DNA from: an uncultured Clostridia bacterium
GTDB lineage: Bacteria > Bacillota > Clostridia > Saccharofermentanales > DTU023
Length of the DNA stretch: 64,000 bases
Reading direction: 5' to 3'
NCBI GenBank assembly: GCA_946220865.1
Contig: CAMJYM010000005.1
Coordinates: 44,315 to 108,314 of the forward strand
Below, in pieces: positions 26,229-34,717 of this stretch (its first letter is position 1; each line of letters begins with the position of its first letter). The translations under genes were made by a program, and so were the position numbers. Below the pieces are notes generated by a model. It worked only from the letters and a program-made list of their open reading frames with translations, was not told where the DNA came from and ran no database searches.

Positions 26229-27458
26229 TCAAAGCGCAGCTTTATTTTTTCGCACAATATTTCCCCCGCCGATCACGCGCTCACCCAGATAAAATACGGC
26301 AGCCTGACCGGGACAGGAGGCTCGCTGAGGCTCTTCAAAATGAAGAAGAGCCCGACCTGAGGTGTCTTTCGCGACCTTGGCCGGAACGCTGCTTTCCGGC
26401 TTTGCCGCAAGCGTCATATCGGACTTGCTGTCGACCTCTGGTTCGAGAGGCAGCAGCATGGCCGGACGAGGGGGCTGCTGATAGCGCGTGGCAACTTCGA
26501 CATGGAGGGGCAGCTGCGGTTGTTCGCGGGTATTGAAACGAAGCTCGTTCAGCTCAATCTCTGTAAAATAAAGCGCACTTTCCTCGCCAATCTCAACATT
26601 GCCGTTTGCCGGGTTGATATCGATGACGCTCACACGCCGCCCGAAAGCGTGGCCCAGACCCTTTCGCTGACCCAGGGTGAAACGGCCTATGCCTTCGTGA
26701 GGGGCGAGTCTTTGTCCCTCATGATCGACAAAATAGCCGGGACGACCAAAACCGCCATGAGCCTCCAGGAGTTCGCGGTAGCTGTGGCTGATAAAGCAGA
26801 TGTCCTGAGATTCTTCTTCCTTAGGGATGGGCGTGCCTGCAGCTGCGGCGATGGCCCGCGCATCTTCTTTACTCAGTTCGCCCAGCGGCAGAATAAGCTT
26901 CGCGAGCAGCTCCTGTCCAAGGGAGTAGAGCACATAAGACTGATCTTTTTTTCGATCAAGCGCTCTTAAAAGTTGATATTCCTGCTTCTTTTCATCGAAC
27001 TTCACCCGGGCATAGTGGCCCGTGGCGATGAAATCAAAGGGCAGGGGATCGCCGTCCTGCCAGCTTAGCCCGCGCACGGCACAATAGTGAGCCGCAGCAC
27101 GGCGCAGGAGCAGGTCGAACTTGAATTTTCGGTTGCAGAGCACGCAGGGATTGGGCGTTTCGCCCTGACGATAGGCGGCCATAAAAGGCTCAACCACGGC
27201 CTGATAAAATTCATCGCTGAGATCAAGGCAATAGTGCTCGAGGCCCAGAAGACGGGCCAGGTCCTCTGATTTATTCTTCAGCGCGGCCTGGACCTCCGCC
27301 TCATCCTGATCGCGCCAGAGCAGCATGGTGACGCCAATAACTTCATAACCCTGATCGCGCAGGAGCGCGGCAGCCGCAGTGCTGTCGACACCGCCGCTCA
27401 TCGCCAGAAGAACGGTTTTCCGGCAGCTCGGACTCTTTTCTCGACTAAAAATGTTCAT
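26229..27458 (-). CDS. mnmA: tRNA-specific 2-thiouridylase MnmA
   Basis: This 409-residue enzyme adds sulfur at position 2 of wobble uridine 34 in Lys, Glu and Gln tRNAs, using ATP and a sulfur relay. It has the PP-loop SGGVDS (21-26), catalytic C105 in TPNPCVLCN and the second catalytic cysteine C221 in ESQDICFI. It is longer than usual because about 35 charged residues (from EVDSKSDM to VAKDTSGR) interrupt the C-terminal beta-barrel just before ASCPGQAAV. TATAAT ends only six bases before the ATG and no ribosome binding site is visible, so the message may be leaderless. Confidence 0.95.
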   Translation of the reverse strand: MNIFSREKSPSCRKTVLLAMSGGVDSTAAAALLRDQGYEVIGVTMLLWRDQDEAEVQAALKNKSEDLARLLGLEHYCLDLSDEFYQAVVEPFMAAYRQGETPNPCVLCNRKFKFDLLLRRAAAHYCAVRGLSWQDGDPLPFDFIATGHYARVKFDEKKQEYQLLRALDRKKDQSYVLYSLGQELLAKLILPLGELSKEDARAIAAAAGTPIPKEEESQDICFISHSYRELLEAHGGFGRPGYFVDHEGQRLAPHEGIGRFTLGQRKGLGHAFGRRVSVIDINPANGNVEIGEESALYFTEIELNELRFNTREQPQLPLHVEVATRYQQPPRPAMLLPLEPEVDSKSDMTLAAKPESSVPAKVAKDTSGRALLHFEEPQRASCPGQAAVFYLGERVIGGGNIVRKNKAAL

Positions 27459-27464
27459 AGGCTT

Positions 27465-27470
27465 ATTATA
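27465..27470 (-). promoter_or_regulatory. -10 element close to the mnmA start codon
   Basis: Read on the minus strand the sequence is TATAAT, six bases before the mnmA ATG. No good -35 was found 16-18 bases upstream (nearest TTTTCT). Initiation would be expected at or next to the start codon. Confidence 0.45.
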
Positions 27471-27688
27471 AGGAAAATGCTCAGGTGAGAAAAGCAGGAC
27501 AGTTATGACGAAGCGGCATCAATGGCTTCGTTTCCTTTCAATGCGGCCACTGCTGAAACGTGTAGCCAGAACCTGAGCTTTGGGTCAGACTCTTAAAACC
27601 GGCGATACAAAGTCAAGCCTCTGCAAAGCTTGAAATAGACGAAGAGTGAAGAAAGCAGGCAGAGGCTGGAATATTGAAGGAGAAAGCT

Positions 27689-29110
27689 ATGAAATGTCAG
27701 GCTTCAGCTTTTCTAGAAAGCCAGAAAAAGACGCTGCGCGAGATCATCGACGCCTGTGCGGAGGAATATTCCTACGTGTCCATTCTGGGGACAGATGTCT
27801 ACGGTCAGGACATTTTTCTGGACGGATCGGGCATGGGCGTCCATCCTGCTGTCGAAGAAGAACGGGGCTTTGTACTCCGTGTCTATCATGAGAGCGGCTT
27901 CAGCGAATATTCCTTTAACCATGTCGACAAAGAAGAGGTCCTCCGCGAAATTCATAAGGCGGTGAAGCAGGACCGCAGCAGCTTTCTTGCCCGACACAGC
28001 TCGATGGCCTACCCCAGCGCCCCGGAAGATCGACCGCTCAAACAGTCGTATTTTGCGGAAATCAGCCGCGATCCCCTCGAAGATGAGCCGAGTCAGCAAC
28101 TGGATCTTTTAAAACAGGCTCACGATGCGGCTCTGAAAGAGTATCCCGGGATTATCTTCCTGCAGCTGGAGTTGCAGTGGACCCAGGTCAACAAGCTTTT
28201 TCTCTCGCAGCAGCGTGAGCTGGAGCAAAGTTATTTCTATACCGTCATTATGGCGTATGCCACAGCCCGTGAAGGCGAGAATGTCCAGAGCTATTATGCG
28301 ACCAAAACGGGTGTCGATCCCTGGCCGGATGGCTCTGCGCTGCTCGCCAAAACCCGCGAGGCCTGTGAAGGGGCGCTGCAGCTGCTCAAAGCTGAAACGC
28401 TTGAACCCGGCGAGTATGACATCATCGTGGAACCGGAGTTTTCGGGCCTTATCGCCCACGAAGCCTTCGGCCACGGCACAGAGATGGATATGTTTGTAAA
28501 AGACCGGGCCAAAGGCCGCGAATATCTGGGGAAAACGGTGGCGGCTTCTGCTGTGAGGATGCACGATGGAGCAACGGCATACCGCGAGAACTCCTCCTAT
28601 GTTTTTGATGATGAAGGCAATCTGGGCGGGGACAGTTTAATCATCGACCAGGGGATTTTCGCCAGGGGCATGGCCGATGAACTCACAGCTCTGCAGCTGG
28701 GCGTGACCCCCACGGGAAACGGCAAACGCGAATCCTACAAACGCAAAGCCTACACACGCATGACCAACACCTTTTTTGAAGCGGGCGAAGACGATCTCGA
28801 CGAGATGATCGCCTCTGTAAAGCACGGTTATTTGCTCCACGGCTGCGGTTCCGGCATGGAAGATCCGAAAAACTGGGGTATTCAGTGTCAGGCTCAGCTT
28901 GGCCGGGAAATTGTGGACGGCAAATTCAGCGGAAAAATCGTCGCCCCGATCACACTGACCGGTTATGTGCCGGATCTGCTGCAGTCCATGTCCCGTTTTT
29001 CCAGGGGCCTCGAACTGAACGGCGCAGGTTACTGCGGCAAGGGCTGGAAAGAATTTGTGCGGGTCTCGCTGGGCGGACCTTATATTAAAGCAAGAGGCAA
29101 ACTGAGCTGA
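27689..29110 (+). CDS. tldD: TldD-type metallopeptidase subunit
   Basis: This 473-residue protein forms the catalytic half of the TldD/TldE heterodimer. In known systems the pair cleaves small unfolded peptides, such as the microcin B17 leader and the antitoxin CcdA, inside a closed chamber. The zinc motif H257-E258-xxx-H262 (HEAFGHGTEMD) is intact, and the C-terminal GCGSGMEDP and ISGG-like regions fit the family. The ATG at 27689 follows AAGGAG; an upstream TTG at 27674 would sit on that site. The partner gene follows after 43 bases. Confidence 0.92.
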   Translation: MKCQASAFLESQKKTLREIIDACAEEYSYVSILGTDVYGQDIFLDGSGMGVHPAVEEERGFVLRVYHESGFSEYSFNHVDKEEVLREIHKAVKQDRSSFLARHSSMAYPSAPEDRPLKQSYFAEISRDPLEDEPSQQLDLLKQAHDAALKEYPGIIFLQLELQWTQVNKLFLSQQRELEQSYFYTVIMAYATAREGENVQSYYATKTGVDPWPDGSALLAKTREACEGALQLLKAETLEPGEYDIIVEPEFSGLIAHEAFGHGTEMDMFVKDRAKGREYLGKTVAASAVRMHDGATAYRENSSYVFDDEGNLGGDSLIIDQGIFARGMADELTALQLGVTPTGNGKRESYKRKAYTRMTNTFFEAGEDDLDEMIASVKHGYLLHGCGSGMEDPKNWGIQCQAQLGREIVDGKFSGKIVAPITLTGYVPDLLQSMSRFSRGLELNGAGYCGKGWKEFVRVSLGGPYIKARGKLS

Positions 29111-29153
29111 GAGCAGCCGGGAAGCAAAGAAGCGAAAAGAAAGCAGGCCAACG

Positions 29154-30455
29154 ATGCTTGAAAAAATCATGGAAATCCTCCGCAAACACCCGAAAATCTC
29201 GGACTGGACGGTCAGTGAAGTTCAGAACGAGTCCGCCGAGTTCTTTTTTGTCCGCGACAAGCTGGACATGAACCGACGCACGAAAACCACCGAACTCGAT
29301 CTGCGCGTCTTCGTTGAATTTGCAGAAAACGGTGAGGCGTACAAGGGCGATGCAGTGGCCCATATCGGTCCCTCCCACACGGAAGAGGAGATCCGCAGAA
29401 AAATCGACGAGGCCGTGCAGAGTGCCTCCTATGTCAAAAATAAGACTTACGAGCTGAGCGTGCCGGAGCCGGCTGATCTAAAGGTGCAGGATTTTTCAGC
29501 CCAGGCCAGGGACACGATCGGCGAGCTTTGTGACCACGCGGATGAATTTATGGACCTGGTCTTCCGCGATCGCGGCGGACGGGCCAAAATCAATTCCCTG
29601 GAAGTTTTTGCCGTCAACGGCCTGACCCATTTTCTCTGTTCCAACGGTGTGGAAGCGAGCTATCCCTCCGGTTATCTGATGCTGGAGCCGGTGACCGACG
29701 CCGTCGGCCTGCACGAGCCGGTGGAGATTTTTAACGATCTCAAACTCAAAGGTTATGAGCCGGAAAAAATCAGAAGCCTTATCGAACGACAGCTCGAACA
29801 GACCGAAGGCCGGGCCCTGGCCGAAGCGGCCAGGCGAAAGAAAAATACGCGGGTCATTCTCAGCGGCACGGCGGTTGAGGACCTGCTCTTTATCGCCCTG
29901 CAGCAGGCGACAGATCGCATGGTTTATCGTGGCCAGAGCCGCGCTAAGATCGGTGAGCGCCTCTTTTCCGCGAAAGCCCCGCAAAGCCTCAATATTCGTA
30001 TGAATCCCCAGTTGGAATCTTCCGTTTACGCCCGTCCCGTCGATGCTGAAGGGAAAATTCTGCGGCCCTATACGCTGTACGAAGACGGCGTAGTCAAAAA
30101 CCTGCGCACGCAGACCCGTTTCAGCTCCTACCTCGGCATCCCTCATATCGGCTATATCTCGACTTTTGAGTGTGAGGGCGGCGACAAGCCCCTGGCCAGC
30201 TATAAAACGGGGGACTATACAGAAATTAAAACCTTTTCCGATTTTCTCACCAACCCGGAGAACGGCGACTTTGGCGGCGAATTCCGCCTGGCTGAACAGG
30301 TCGAAAATGGGAAGAAAACTTATATCAGCGGAGGCACGCTCTCGGAAAATCTCTTTGACTGTCAGGCACGCATGGTCTTCTCAGCAGAACGCGAAGCGCG
30401 CGACTACTCGCTCGCTCCCGCCGCCATTATTTTCGATGGCGTCGACCTGAAATAG
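29154..30455 (+). CDS. tldE: TldE/PmbA-type partner subunit
   Basis: This 433-residue homologue of PmbA lacks the HExxxH zinc motif, as expected for the non-catalytic subunit. It shares the C-terminal fold, with GIPHIGYISTFECEGG and TYISGGTLSENLFD. It is cotranscribed with tldD, and no candidate substrate peptide gene was seen between or immediately around them. The natural substrate in this organism is therefore unknown. Confidence 0.9.
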   Translation: MLEKIMEILRKHPKISDWTVSEVQNESAEFFFVRDKLDMNRRTKTTELDLRVFVEFAENGEAYKGDAVAHIGPSHTEEEIRRKIDEAVQSASYVKNKTYELSVPEPADLKVQDFSAQARDTIGELCDHADEFMDLVFRDRGGRAKINSLEVFAVNGLTHFLCSNGVEASYPSGYLMLEPVTDAVGLHEPVEIFNDLKLKGYEPEKIRSLIERQLEQTEGRALAEAARRKKNTRVILSGTAVEDLLFIALQQATDRMVYRGQSRAKIGERLFSAKAPQSLNIRMNPQLESSVYARPVDAEGKILRPYTLYEDGVVKNLRTQTRFSSYLGIPHIGYISTFECEGGDKPLASYKTGDYTEIKTFSDFLTNPENGDFGGEFRLAEQVENGKKTYISGGTLSENLFDCQARMVFSAEREARDYSLAPAAIIFDGVDLK

Positions 30456-30494
30456 AGAAACCCCAAATCACCCGGAAAGTCGCTGCCAAAAGAT

Positions 30495-30523
30495 TTGACA
30501 GCTCCCCTTTCTGTTGGTATCAT
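30495..30523 (+). promoter_or_regulatory. Promoter of the tRNA-Gly/tRNA-Thr pair
   Basis: TTGACA (30495-30500), a 17-base spacer and TATCAT (30518-30523), 29 bases upstream of the first tRNA. Confidence 0.85.
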
Positions 30524-30552
30524 GATTTTCGCAATAAAGAGCAGAGGGACCC

Positions 30553-30626
30553 GCGGGTGTAGTTCAATGGCAGAACTCCAGCTTCCCAAGCTGACCACGG
30601 GGGTTCGATTCCCCTCACCCGCTCCA
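30553..30626 (+). tRNA. tRNA-Gly (anticodon CCC)
   Basis: 74 bases including an encoded CCA end. The acceptor stem GCGGGTG/CACCCGC is perfect, the D-arm is GTTC/GAAC, the anticodon loop is TTCCCAA and the T-arm is intact (GGTTCGATTCC). The outermost anticodon-stem pair (C27/A43) is mismatched. Confidence 0.95.
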
Positions 30627-30629
30627 CCT

Positions 30630-30705
30630 GCCACTTTAGCTCAGTCGGTAGAGCGCATCCATGGTAAGGATGAGGTCATCAGTTCGATTCTGATAAGTGG
30701 CTCCA
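30630..30705 (+). tRNA. tRNA-Thr (anticodon GGT)
   Basis: 76 bases with encoded CCA. The acceptor stem GCCACTT/AAGTGGC is perfect and the anticodon stem CATCC/GGATG encloses ATGGTAA. It lies three bases after tRNA-Gly in the same transcript. Confidence 0.95.
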
Positions 30706-30709
30706 AAGT

Positions 30710-30747
30710 AAAACCCCGTAACTTCAGTGGTTACGGGGTTTTATTTT
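30710..30747 (+). terminator. Terminator of the tRNA-Gly/tRNA-Thr transcript
   Basis: AAAACCCCGTAAC (30710-30722) pairs perfectly with GTTACGGGGTTTT (30730-30742) and is followed by ATTTTT. It starts five bases after the tRNA-Thr CCA. Confidence 0.95.
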
Positions 30748-30775
30748 TCATCCGTTTTTGGGGAAACCCTGGTTT

Positions 30776-31201
30776 TCAGGCCTCGGCCAGAGTTTTCCCC
30801 AATTTGCGGCAGGCCTCAATGGCCGCAGCATCCGGAGCCGCATAGGCGATGACTGTATCCAGCACATTCAGATTTCGCTCATCGCAGCGATCCTTCCAAT
30901 TCAGCATCCATTGTCCATCAGCCCAGGAATAGGAGCCGAAGAGAACGATGGGTTTTTGCCCTAAAGCACTCTCGCAGTCTGCAAAAAGAGGCTCAAATTC
31001 GCCTTCTTCCAGCTCCTCATTGCCCATGGCCGGGCAACCGAAAGCGATACCGTCATACTGATCCAGCATGTCGGCCTTAAAATCGGCTGAACTGAAGAGG
31101 CTGACATCTGCGCCGGCCTCTTTTGCTCCGGTCACGACCTCTCCGGCCATGGCTTCGGTGTTGCCTGTCATGCTGAAGTAAACAACCGCAATTTTTTTCA
31201 T
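30776..31201 (-). CDS. Short-chain flavodoxin
   Basis: This 141-residue FMN-binding electron carrier shows the phosphate loop SMTGNTEAM (9-17), a GCPAMGNEELEE segment and FGSYSWADGQWM around the flavin ring. The start at 31201 has AGGAGG eight to nine bases upstream; a longer frame to 31234 lacks one. It lies 23 bases downstream of the DUF3793 gene, under the same promoter and palindrome. Flavodoxin replacing ferredoxin under iron limitation would fit an iron-box operator, but that is inference. Confidence 0.93.
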   Translation of the reverse strand: MKKIAVVYFSMTGNTEAMAGEVVTGAKEAGADVSLFSSADFKADMLDQYDGIAFGCPAMGNEELEEGEFEPLFADCESALGQKPIVLFGSYSWADGQWMLNWKDRCDERNLNVLDTVIAYAAPDAAAIEACRKLGKTLAEA

Positions 31202-31224
31202 GCTAAAAGCCTCCTTGATTTTGC

Positions 31225-31785
31225 TCAGCCGCACACGGAAAGTTCGCTGAGACTATGGCCCTGACGAAAGAGGGCGCTTAATTTTTCGCGGCAGTCGGCA
31301 TAAAGAGAAAAGGTCTGCAACGCTTCTTCTTCGTTATCGTAGACTTTCCAGTCGCCCGTCAGTCTGGCATCTTTGCCCCGATGCACGATGAAAGCCCGGA
31401 CATCCGCCAGGGGGTAACCCAGAAAAATGCCGATTTCATGAGGAAAGGACGCGGATGCATCCGTCATTTCTGAAAAGCGTCTGCTCAGCTCTGCGAGTGC
31501 CGCCTCAGGCGAAAAATCGACATAACCAAAGTCCGACAAAAATTTCTGAATTTCGCTTTCCTGCAAAACCTTGCCCAAGGCAGATCTGCGGTAAACATAG
31601 ATGAGTCGTCGGCCATCCCTTTCGCGGAGCAGCTGGATTTCAATGCCGGAGCGAGATAGACAACACCGGCAATGTTTCAGTTCCTTCGGCTTCGAGATGC
31701 AGCTCGGCAGACTTATCAGATTGGCCACCTTGCAGGCTGCAAGGGTAGGGGCGGCATAGCGCACCAAACATTCCTCGATGGGCAT
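31225..31785 (-). CDS. DUF3793 family protein
   Basis: This roughly 186-residue protein has the family core FPHEIGIFLGYPLADVRAFI followed by a TGDWKVYDNEEEA segment. Cysteines lie near the N-terminus (CISK, HCRCCLSR) and C-terminus. The family is common in Clostridia and often lies beside flavodoxin genes, as here; its function is unknown. The ATG at 31785 begins where homology begins, with AAAGGAAGG upstream at a rather long spacing. An ATG at 31812 is also in frame but is immediately preceded by the operator hairpin. Confidence 0.78.
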   Translation of the reverse strand: MPIEECLVRYAAPTLAACKVANLISLPSCISKPKELKHCRCCLSRSGIEIQLLRERDGRRLIYVYRRSALGKVLQESEIQKFLSDFGYVDFSPEAALAELSRRFSEMTDASASFPHEIGIFLGYPLADVRAFIVHRGKDARLTGDWKVYDNEEEALQTFSLYADCREKLSALFRQGHSLSELSVCG

Positions 31786-31818
31786 GGCGGATTGCGTCAA
31801 CCTTCCTTTCATAAATGC

Positions 31819-31856
31819 TACTGCTCTTAGTTAGCTATGACTAACTAAGAGCAGTA
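31819..31856 (-). promoter_or_regulatory. Long perfect palindrome over the DUF3793-flavodoxin promoter, DtxR/iron-box-like
   Basis: A 16-base arm (31819-31834) is exactly repeated in inverse at 31841-31856, with six bases between. The inner part reads TTAGTTAG...CTAACTAA, close to the DtxR/IdeR consensus halves TTAGGTTAG and CTAACCTAA. It overlaps the -10 element and start site, the place for a repressor operator. It would also form a strong hairpin in the 5' end of the mRNA. Metal control is inferred from the half-sites and the flavodoxin context. Confidence 0.75.
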
Positions 31857-31882
31857 TAGGGCAACGCAAAAGAATTTGTCAA
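31853..31882 (-). promoter_or_regulatory. Strong promoter of the DUF3793-flavodoxin operon
   Basis: On the minus strand TTGACA (31882-31877), an 18-base spacer and TATACT (31858-31853). The -10 is inside the palindrome. Confidence 0.88.
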
Positions 31883-31925
31883 TTATTTTTCTTCGGCTTC
31901 ATTCCCGATAGTACCAAGTTCAGGA

Positions 31926-33596
31926 CTATTGGACGATGATAAACAAACGCTTTTCGTTATTGGGATGGTCTTGTGGCAGCCGTGATTGGACAAAGCAGAT
32001 TTCATTGTCGGAAAGGCCGATGGGGGAGTCGTCTGCCAGCTTTTCCTGCCGCTTCACCTTTAGCCGGACGTTTTGATGGGTCAGACGATTTTCGAGAATC
32101 AGGTTATCGCCGACATCCAGTTTCTCCAAAACAGCATAACGCTCATCTAGTGCTAATAAGGAGGAAAAATCATACTGAAAGATGCTGTTTTCTTCCGCAG
32201 AATCTCCCGCTTCCATGAATTCGTAAAGATTATTGATCAGAGGATAGATTTCGCCATTCATGCAATAGAGATCAAGCTGTTCATCGTCCATGGATGCGTA
32301 GATGCCGAAGCGGATATTCTCCTTGGGAATGCTGAGGCAACCTATCAAGTACTGACTTTTTTCCTGAAGTTTTCCTTCCTTTTTTACCGCTAGAGGATCA
32401 AGAATCTCATGGCTCGGCAACTCAGAACCAAAGGCTTCGTTGCTCAGGTCCTCATTTTCAAAACGAATGATTTTACCGGGATTTTCATCTAACAGGGTCA
32501 GGGCCGCTTGCCATTTTTCTTTCAGCAGGGCCAGTTTTTCACTTGTCTGGAAGGAAGCATAATGAGAGAGGATTTCTTTGCGCTTTTGAGCCTTTTCTTC
32601 TGATTTTTTTTCGACACGTTCTCTGTCCTTTTCAGAGGAATTTTTACCGCGAACGTTCAACTCTTGTAGGAGGGCTTCTGCTTTTTGATGGTCAGCGAGC
32701 TTGGCATCAAGATGAAGGTCAAAGAGCAGGTTTAAGCCTTTATAGTCCTCTCTCCTCTCATGACTGCCGCTCTCTTTGTTGAGCTGGTAAAGTTCTGCTG
32801 TCGGGAGCAGTGCCTTTTCGTCATAGATGGCCATTTGAACGCCGCGATCAGCAAAAATTAGCAGATTATCGGATTCCATAAGGAAGTAATAGCGGCCATC
32901 TTCTCCCAGAAGATAAGTGAACGCCACATTAAGCATGGCCGGATTAAGTTCTGAACCGCTAAAACCATTGATCAGGGGAGCAACCCGGAAGGCGAGTTCA
33001 GGCCTGCCGTCGCTGTTGCTAAAAAGAGGATCCTTTTTTAAGGATTGACCGTCCAGACGACTGGCTGCTCCGACGAGGTAAGTGCGGTCGGTTTTGGCCT
33101 GCCCGTTGGATAAAAAGGGAATTTTGACTAAATCCTTGCCAGAGGCCATCCCAAGTAGGGTGAAACGATAATCTTCATAGTCCTGAGATTGATTGAGGCT
33201 TAGAGCATCGGCCTGATCAAAGATCTGTAAAAGTTCATCATATTGTTTTTCCTGGTTCATTTGCTTGATAACCTGGCCAGGGCTTAACCATTGGCTAATA
33301 GCATAAACGGCTGTAGAGAGGGCGATTGTCGCCACGATGGCCAGCACTGCAATCTTTTGCCAGGAGGCCTTACGTCGTTCTCTCATTTTTGCCATGGGAA
33401 CTATCCTTTCGGGGAGCTTTCTGATCAGAGCTTCAAGCAAGCCCCGGGGAAGCTTTGCTTCAGGGGAAAGAGTCTCGGCAAGAACCTGATCGAGCTGATC
33501 CTGTGGTGGCTGCTGAGTGGGATTCTTTTTCATTCCCATATCAGGTGCATCATCATAAGGCGCATGATTGGGCGTATTCGATCTGTATTGTTTCAT
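31926..33596 (-). CDS. Membrane protein paired with an ECF sigma factor, probable anti-sigma factor
   Basis: This 556-residue protein has a cytoplasmic N-terminus of about 80 residues (including an LDQVLAETLSP helix), one membrane span near 84-103 (IAVLAIVATIALSTAVYAI) and a large extracytoplasmic domain with a charged coiled stretch in the middle (KNSSEKDRERVEKKSEEKAQKRKE). The ATG at 33596 follows GAGGTG, which overlaps the stop codon of the upstream sigma gene, so the two are coupled. No zinc anti-sigma motif is present. The extracytoplasmic domain was not recognised. Confidence 0.72.
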   Translation of the reverse strand: MKQYRSNTPNHAPYDDAPDMGMKKNPTQQPPQDQLDQVLAETLSPEAKLPRGLLEALIRKLPERIVPMAKMRERRKASWQKIAVLAIVATIALSTAVYAISQWLSPGQVIKQMNQEKQYDELLQIFDQADALSLNQSQDYEDYRFTLLGMASGKDLVKIPFLSNGQAKTDRTYLVGAASRLDGQSLKKDPLFSNSDGRPELAFRVAPLINGFSGSELNPAMLNVAFTYLLGEDGRYYFLMESDNLLIFADRGVQMAIYDEKALLPTAELYQLNKESGSHERREDYKGLNLLFDLHLDAKLADHQKAEALLQELNVRGKNSSEKDRERVEKKSEEKAQKRKEILSHYASFQTSEKLALLKEKWQAALTLLDENPGKIIRFENEDLSNEAFGSELPSHEILDPLAVKKEGKLQEKSQYLIGCLSIPKENIRFGIYASMDDEQLDLYCMNGEIYPLINNLYEFMEAGDSAEENSIFQYDFSSLLALDERYAVLEKLDVGDNLILENRLTHQNVRLKVKRQEKLADDSPIGLSDNEICFVQSRLPQDHPNNEKRLFIIVQ

Positions 33597-33606
33597 GTTT
33601 TTCACC

Positions 33607-34158
33607 TCAATAATTTGCGAAGTCTTCTTGAGACAGGGTTATTTTTAATTGCTCTTTAGCATGATGGATACGGCTTTTTACTGTGCCGACGGGAATCTTC
33701 AGACGATAAGCAATTTCCTGATAACTTAGACCGGCGGTATAGTAGAGAAGCACAGGGATGCGATGAAGATCGTCTAATTGCATAACTGCTCTGAGGACTC
33801 GTTTTTGCTGCTCCTTTCTTAAATACAACTCATCCGGCAGAGGAACTGCTTCACCTTGCATAGAGTAGCGGCCTTCCTGGCCCTCTTCGCTGGCCGCATC
33901 CAGGCTGCTGAAGCCTAGAATTTTTTTCCGACGCCTTTCCTTTCGCCAGCTTTTTTCCCAGAGGTGATTCACCAAAGTGAGAATATAGGCTTTGGGGTTA
34001 TGATCCTTCTCAAGGATTGCAAGACGTTCATAGGCATACAGGCAAGCTTCCTGAAAAAGATCCTCGGCTATGAGGTCATTGCGACAGAGATAAAGGCAAT
34101 AGGAAAAAATCGTATTCCCTTCTTTCTCCAGTAGTGTGATGAAGTCTTTTTTTGTCAT
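33607..34158 (-). CDS. ECF-type RNA polymerase sigma factor (second)
   Basis: 183 residues from the ATG at 34158, which has AAGGAA upstream. Region 2 is at residues 10-75 (CRNDLIAEDLFQEACLYAYERL) and region 4 at 125-175 (LDDLHRIPVLLYYTAGLSYQEIAYRLKIPVGTVKSRIHHAKEQL). It is SigW/SigE-like in layout and is followed directly by its membrane partner. It is not close in sequence to the other ECF factor in the window, so the two pairs probably answer different signals. Confidence 0.93.
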   Translation of the reverse strand: MTKKDFITLLEKEGNTIFSYCLYLCRNDLIAEDLFQEACLYAYERLAILEKDHNPKAYILTLVNHLWEKSWRKERRRKKILGFSSLDAASEEGQEGRYSMQGEAVPLPDELYLRKEQQKRVLRAVMQLDDLHRIPVLLYYTAGLSYQEIAYRLKIPVGTVKSRIHHAKEQLKITLSQEDFANY

Positions 34159-34223
34159 CTTGAGTATTCCTTTTTGACCGGCCTTTTGTTCGTGCACGCT
34201 ACTCTTATATGGTCTCGACGGAC

Positions 34224-34245
34224 GAAAAAGTTCATGACCTTTTTC
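34224..34245. promoter_or_regulatory. Inverted repeat upstream of the second sigma operon
   Basis: GAAAAAG (34224-34230) and CTTTTTC (34239-34245) are separated by eight bases and lie about 65 bases before the sigma-factor start. An ECF-like TGAAC sequence overlaps it on the minus strand, but a convincing -10 at the right spacing was not found. Confidence 0.35.
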
Positions 34246-34285
34246 AACAATGCTATCCCACCCTTTACGGGTGGCAAGTGGCATG

Positions 34286-34624
34286 CGATTGAGGAGAATT
34301 TATTGATGCGCGCAAATCCAGACAGTGACGATCTCAGCCACTTTGAAGAGCAGAGCTTTGCTCCGATTGGAGAAAAAACGGTGAGAAACAGACTCACGTG
34401 AAAGAAAGCCCCCAGACTAAAAAAGCTCAGGCGGAAAAGGATAGCTTAACGCATGAGCGTCGGGGAGGCGGAAGTCATGAGGGCGCGTGGGCTGAACCAA
34501 GCGGCCCATGCAAAGCCCAGCCAGGGATGGCTCAGCATCCTGCCGCGGAGGTGAAAAGCGGAAAGAAATCTGTGAACTCCTGACCCGGCTGGTGGAAGTG
34601 GACACGTCGAACCCTCCCGGTGGA
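34286..34624 (+). pseudogene. Decayed duplicate of the 5' end of the M20 peptidase gene
   Basis: Two blocks match the intact gene at 35491. The first (34286-34380) copies its upstream CGATTGAGGAGAATTT and the opening codons (MRANPDSDDLSHFEEQSFAPI here, MRTNPESEDSSRLDEKSSAPI there), then stops at TGA 34401. The second (about 34556-34624) copies the codons for EICELLTRLVEVDSSNPPGG almost exactly, but in a frame not joined to the first. Everything after the GG codons is missing. The toxin-antitoxin pair lies between this remnant and the intact gene. The first block still has its ribosome binding site and could make a 31-residue peptide. Confidence 0.8.
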
Positions 34625-34717
34625 CTCTCTTATAATGAGCAAAGTAAGAAAAAAACGAATCGTTGACGATTATGGTTACAATTCAACCGGAGATCGGAAG
34701 CAATTATAATGGCGTCT

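Noticed and set aside
34398..34605. Small frames on both strands between the two duplicated blocks
   Set aside because: They run across the decayed duplicate in the wrong frame or strand and have no independent support.
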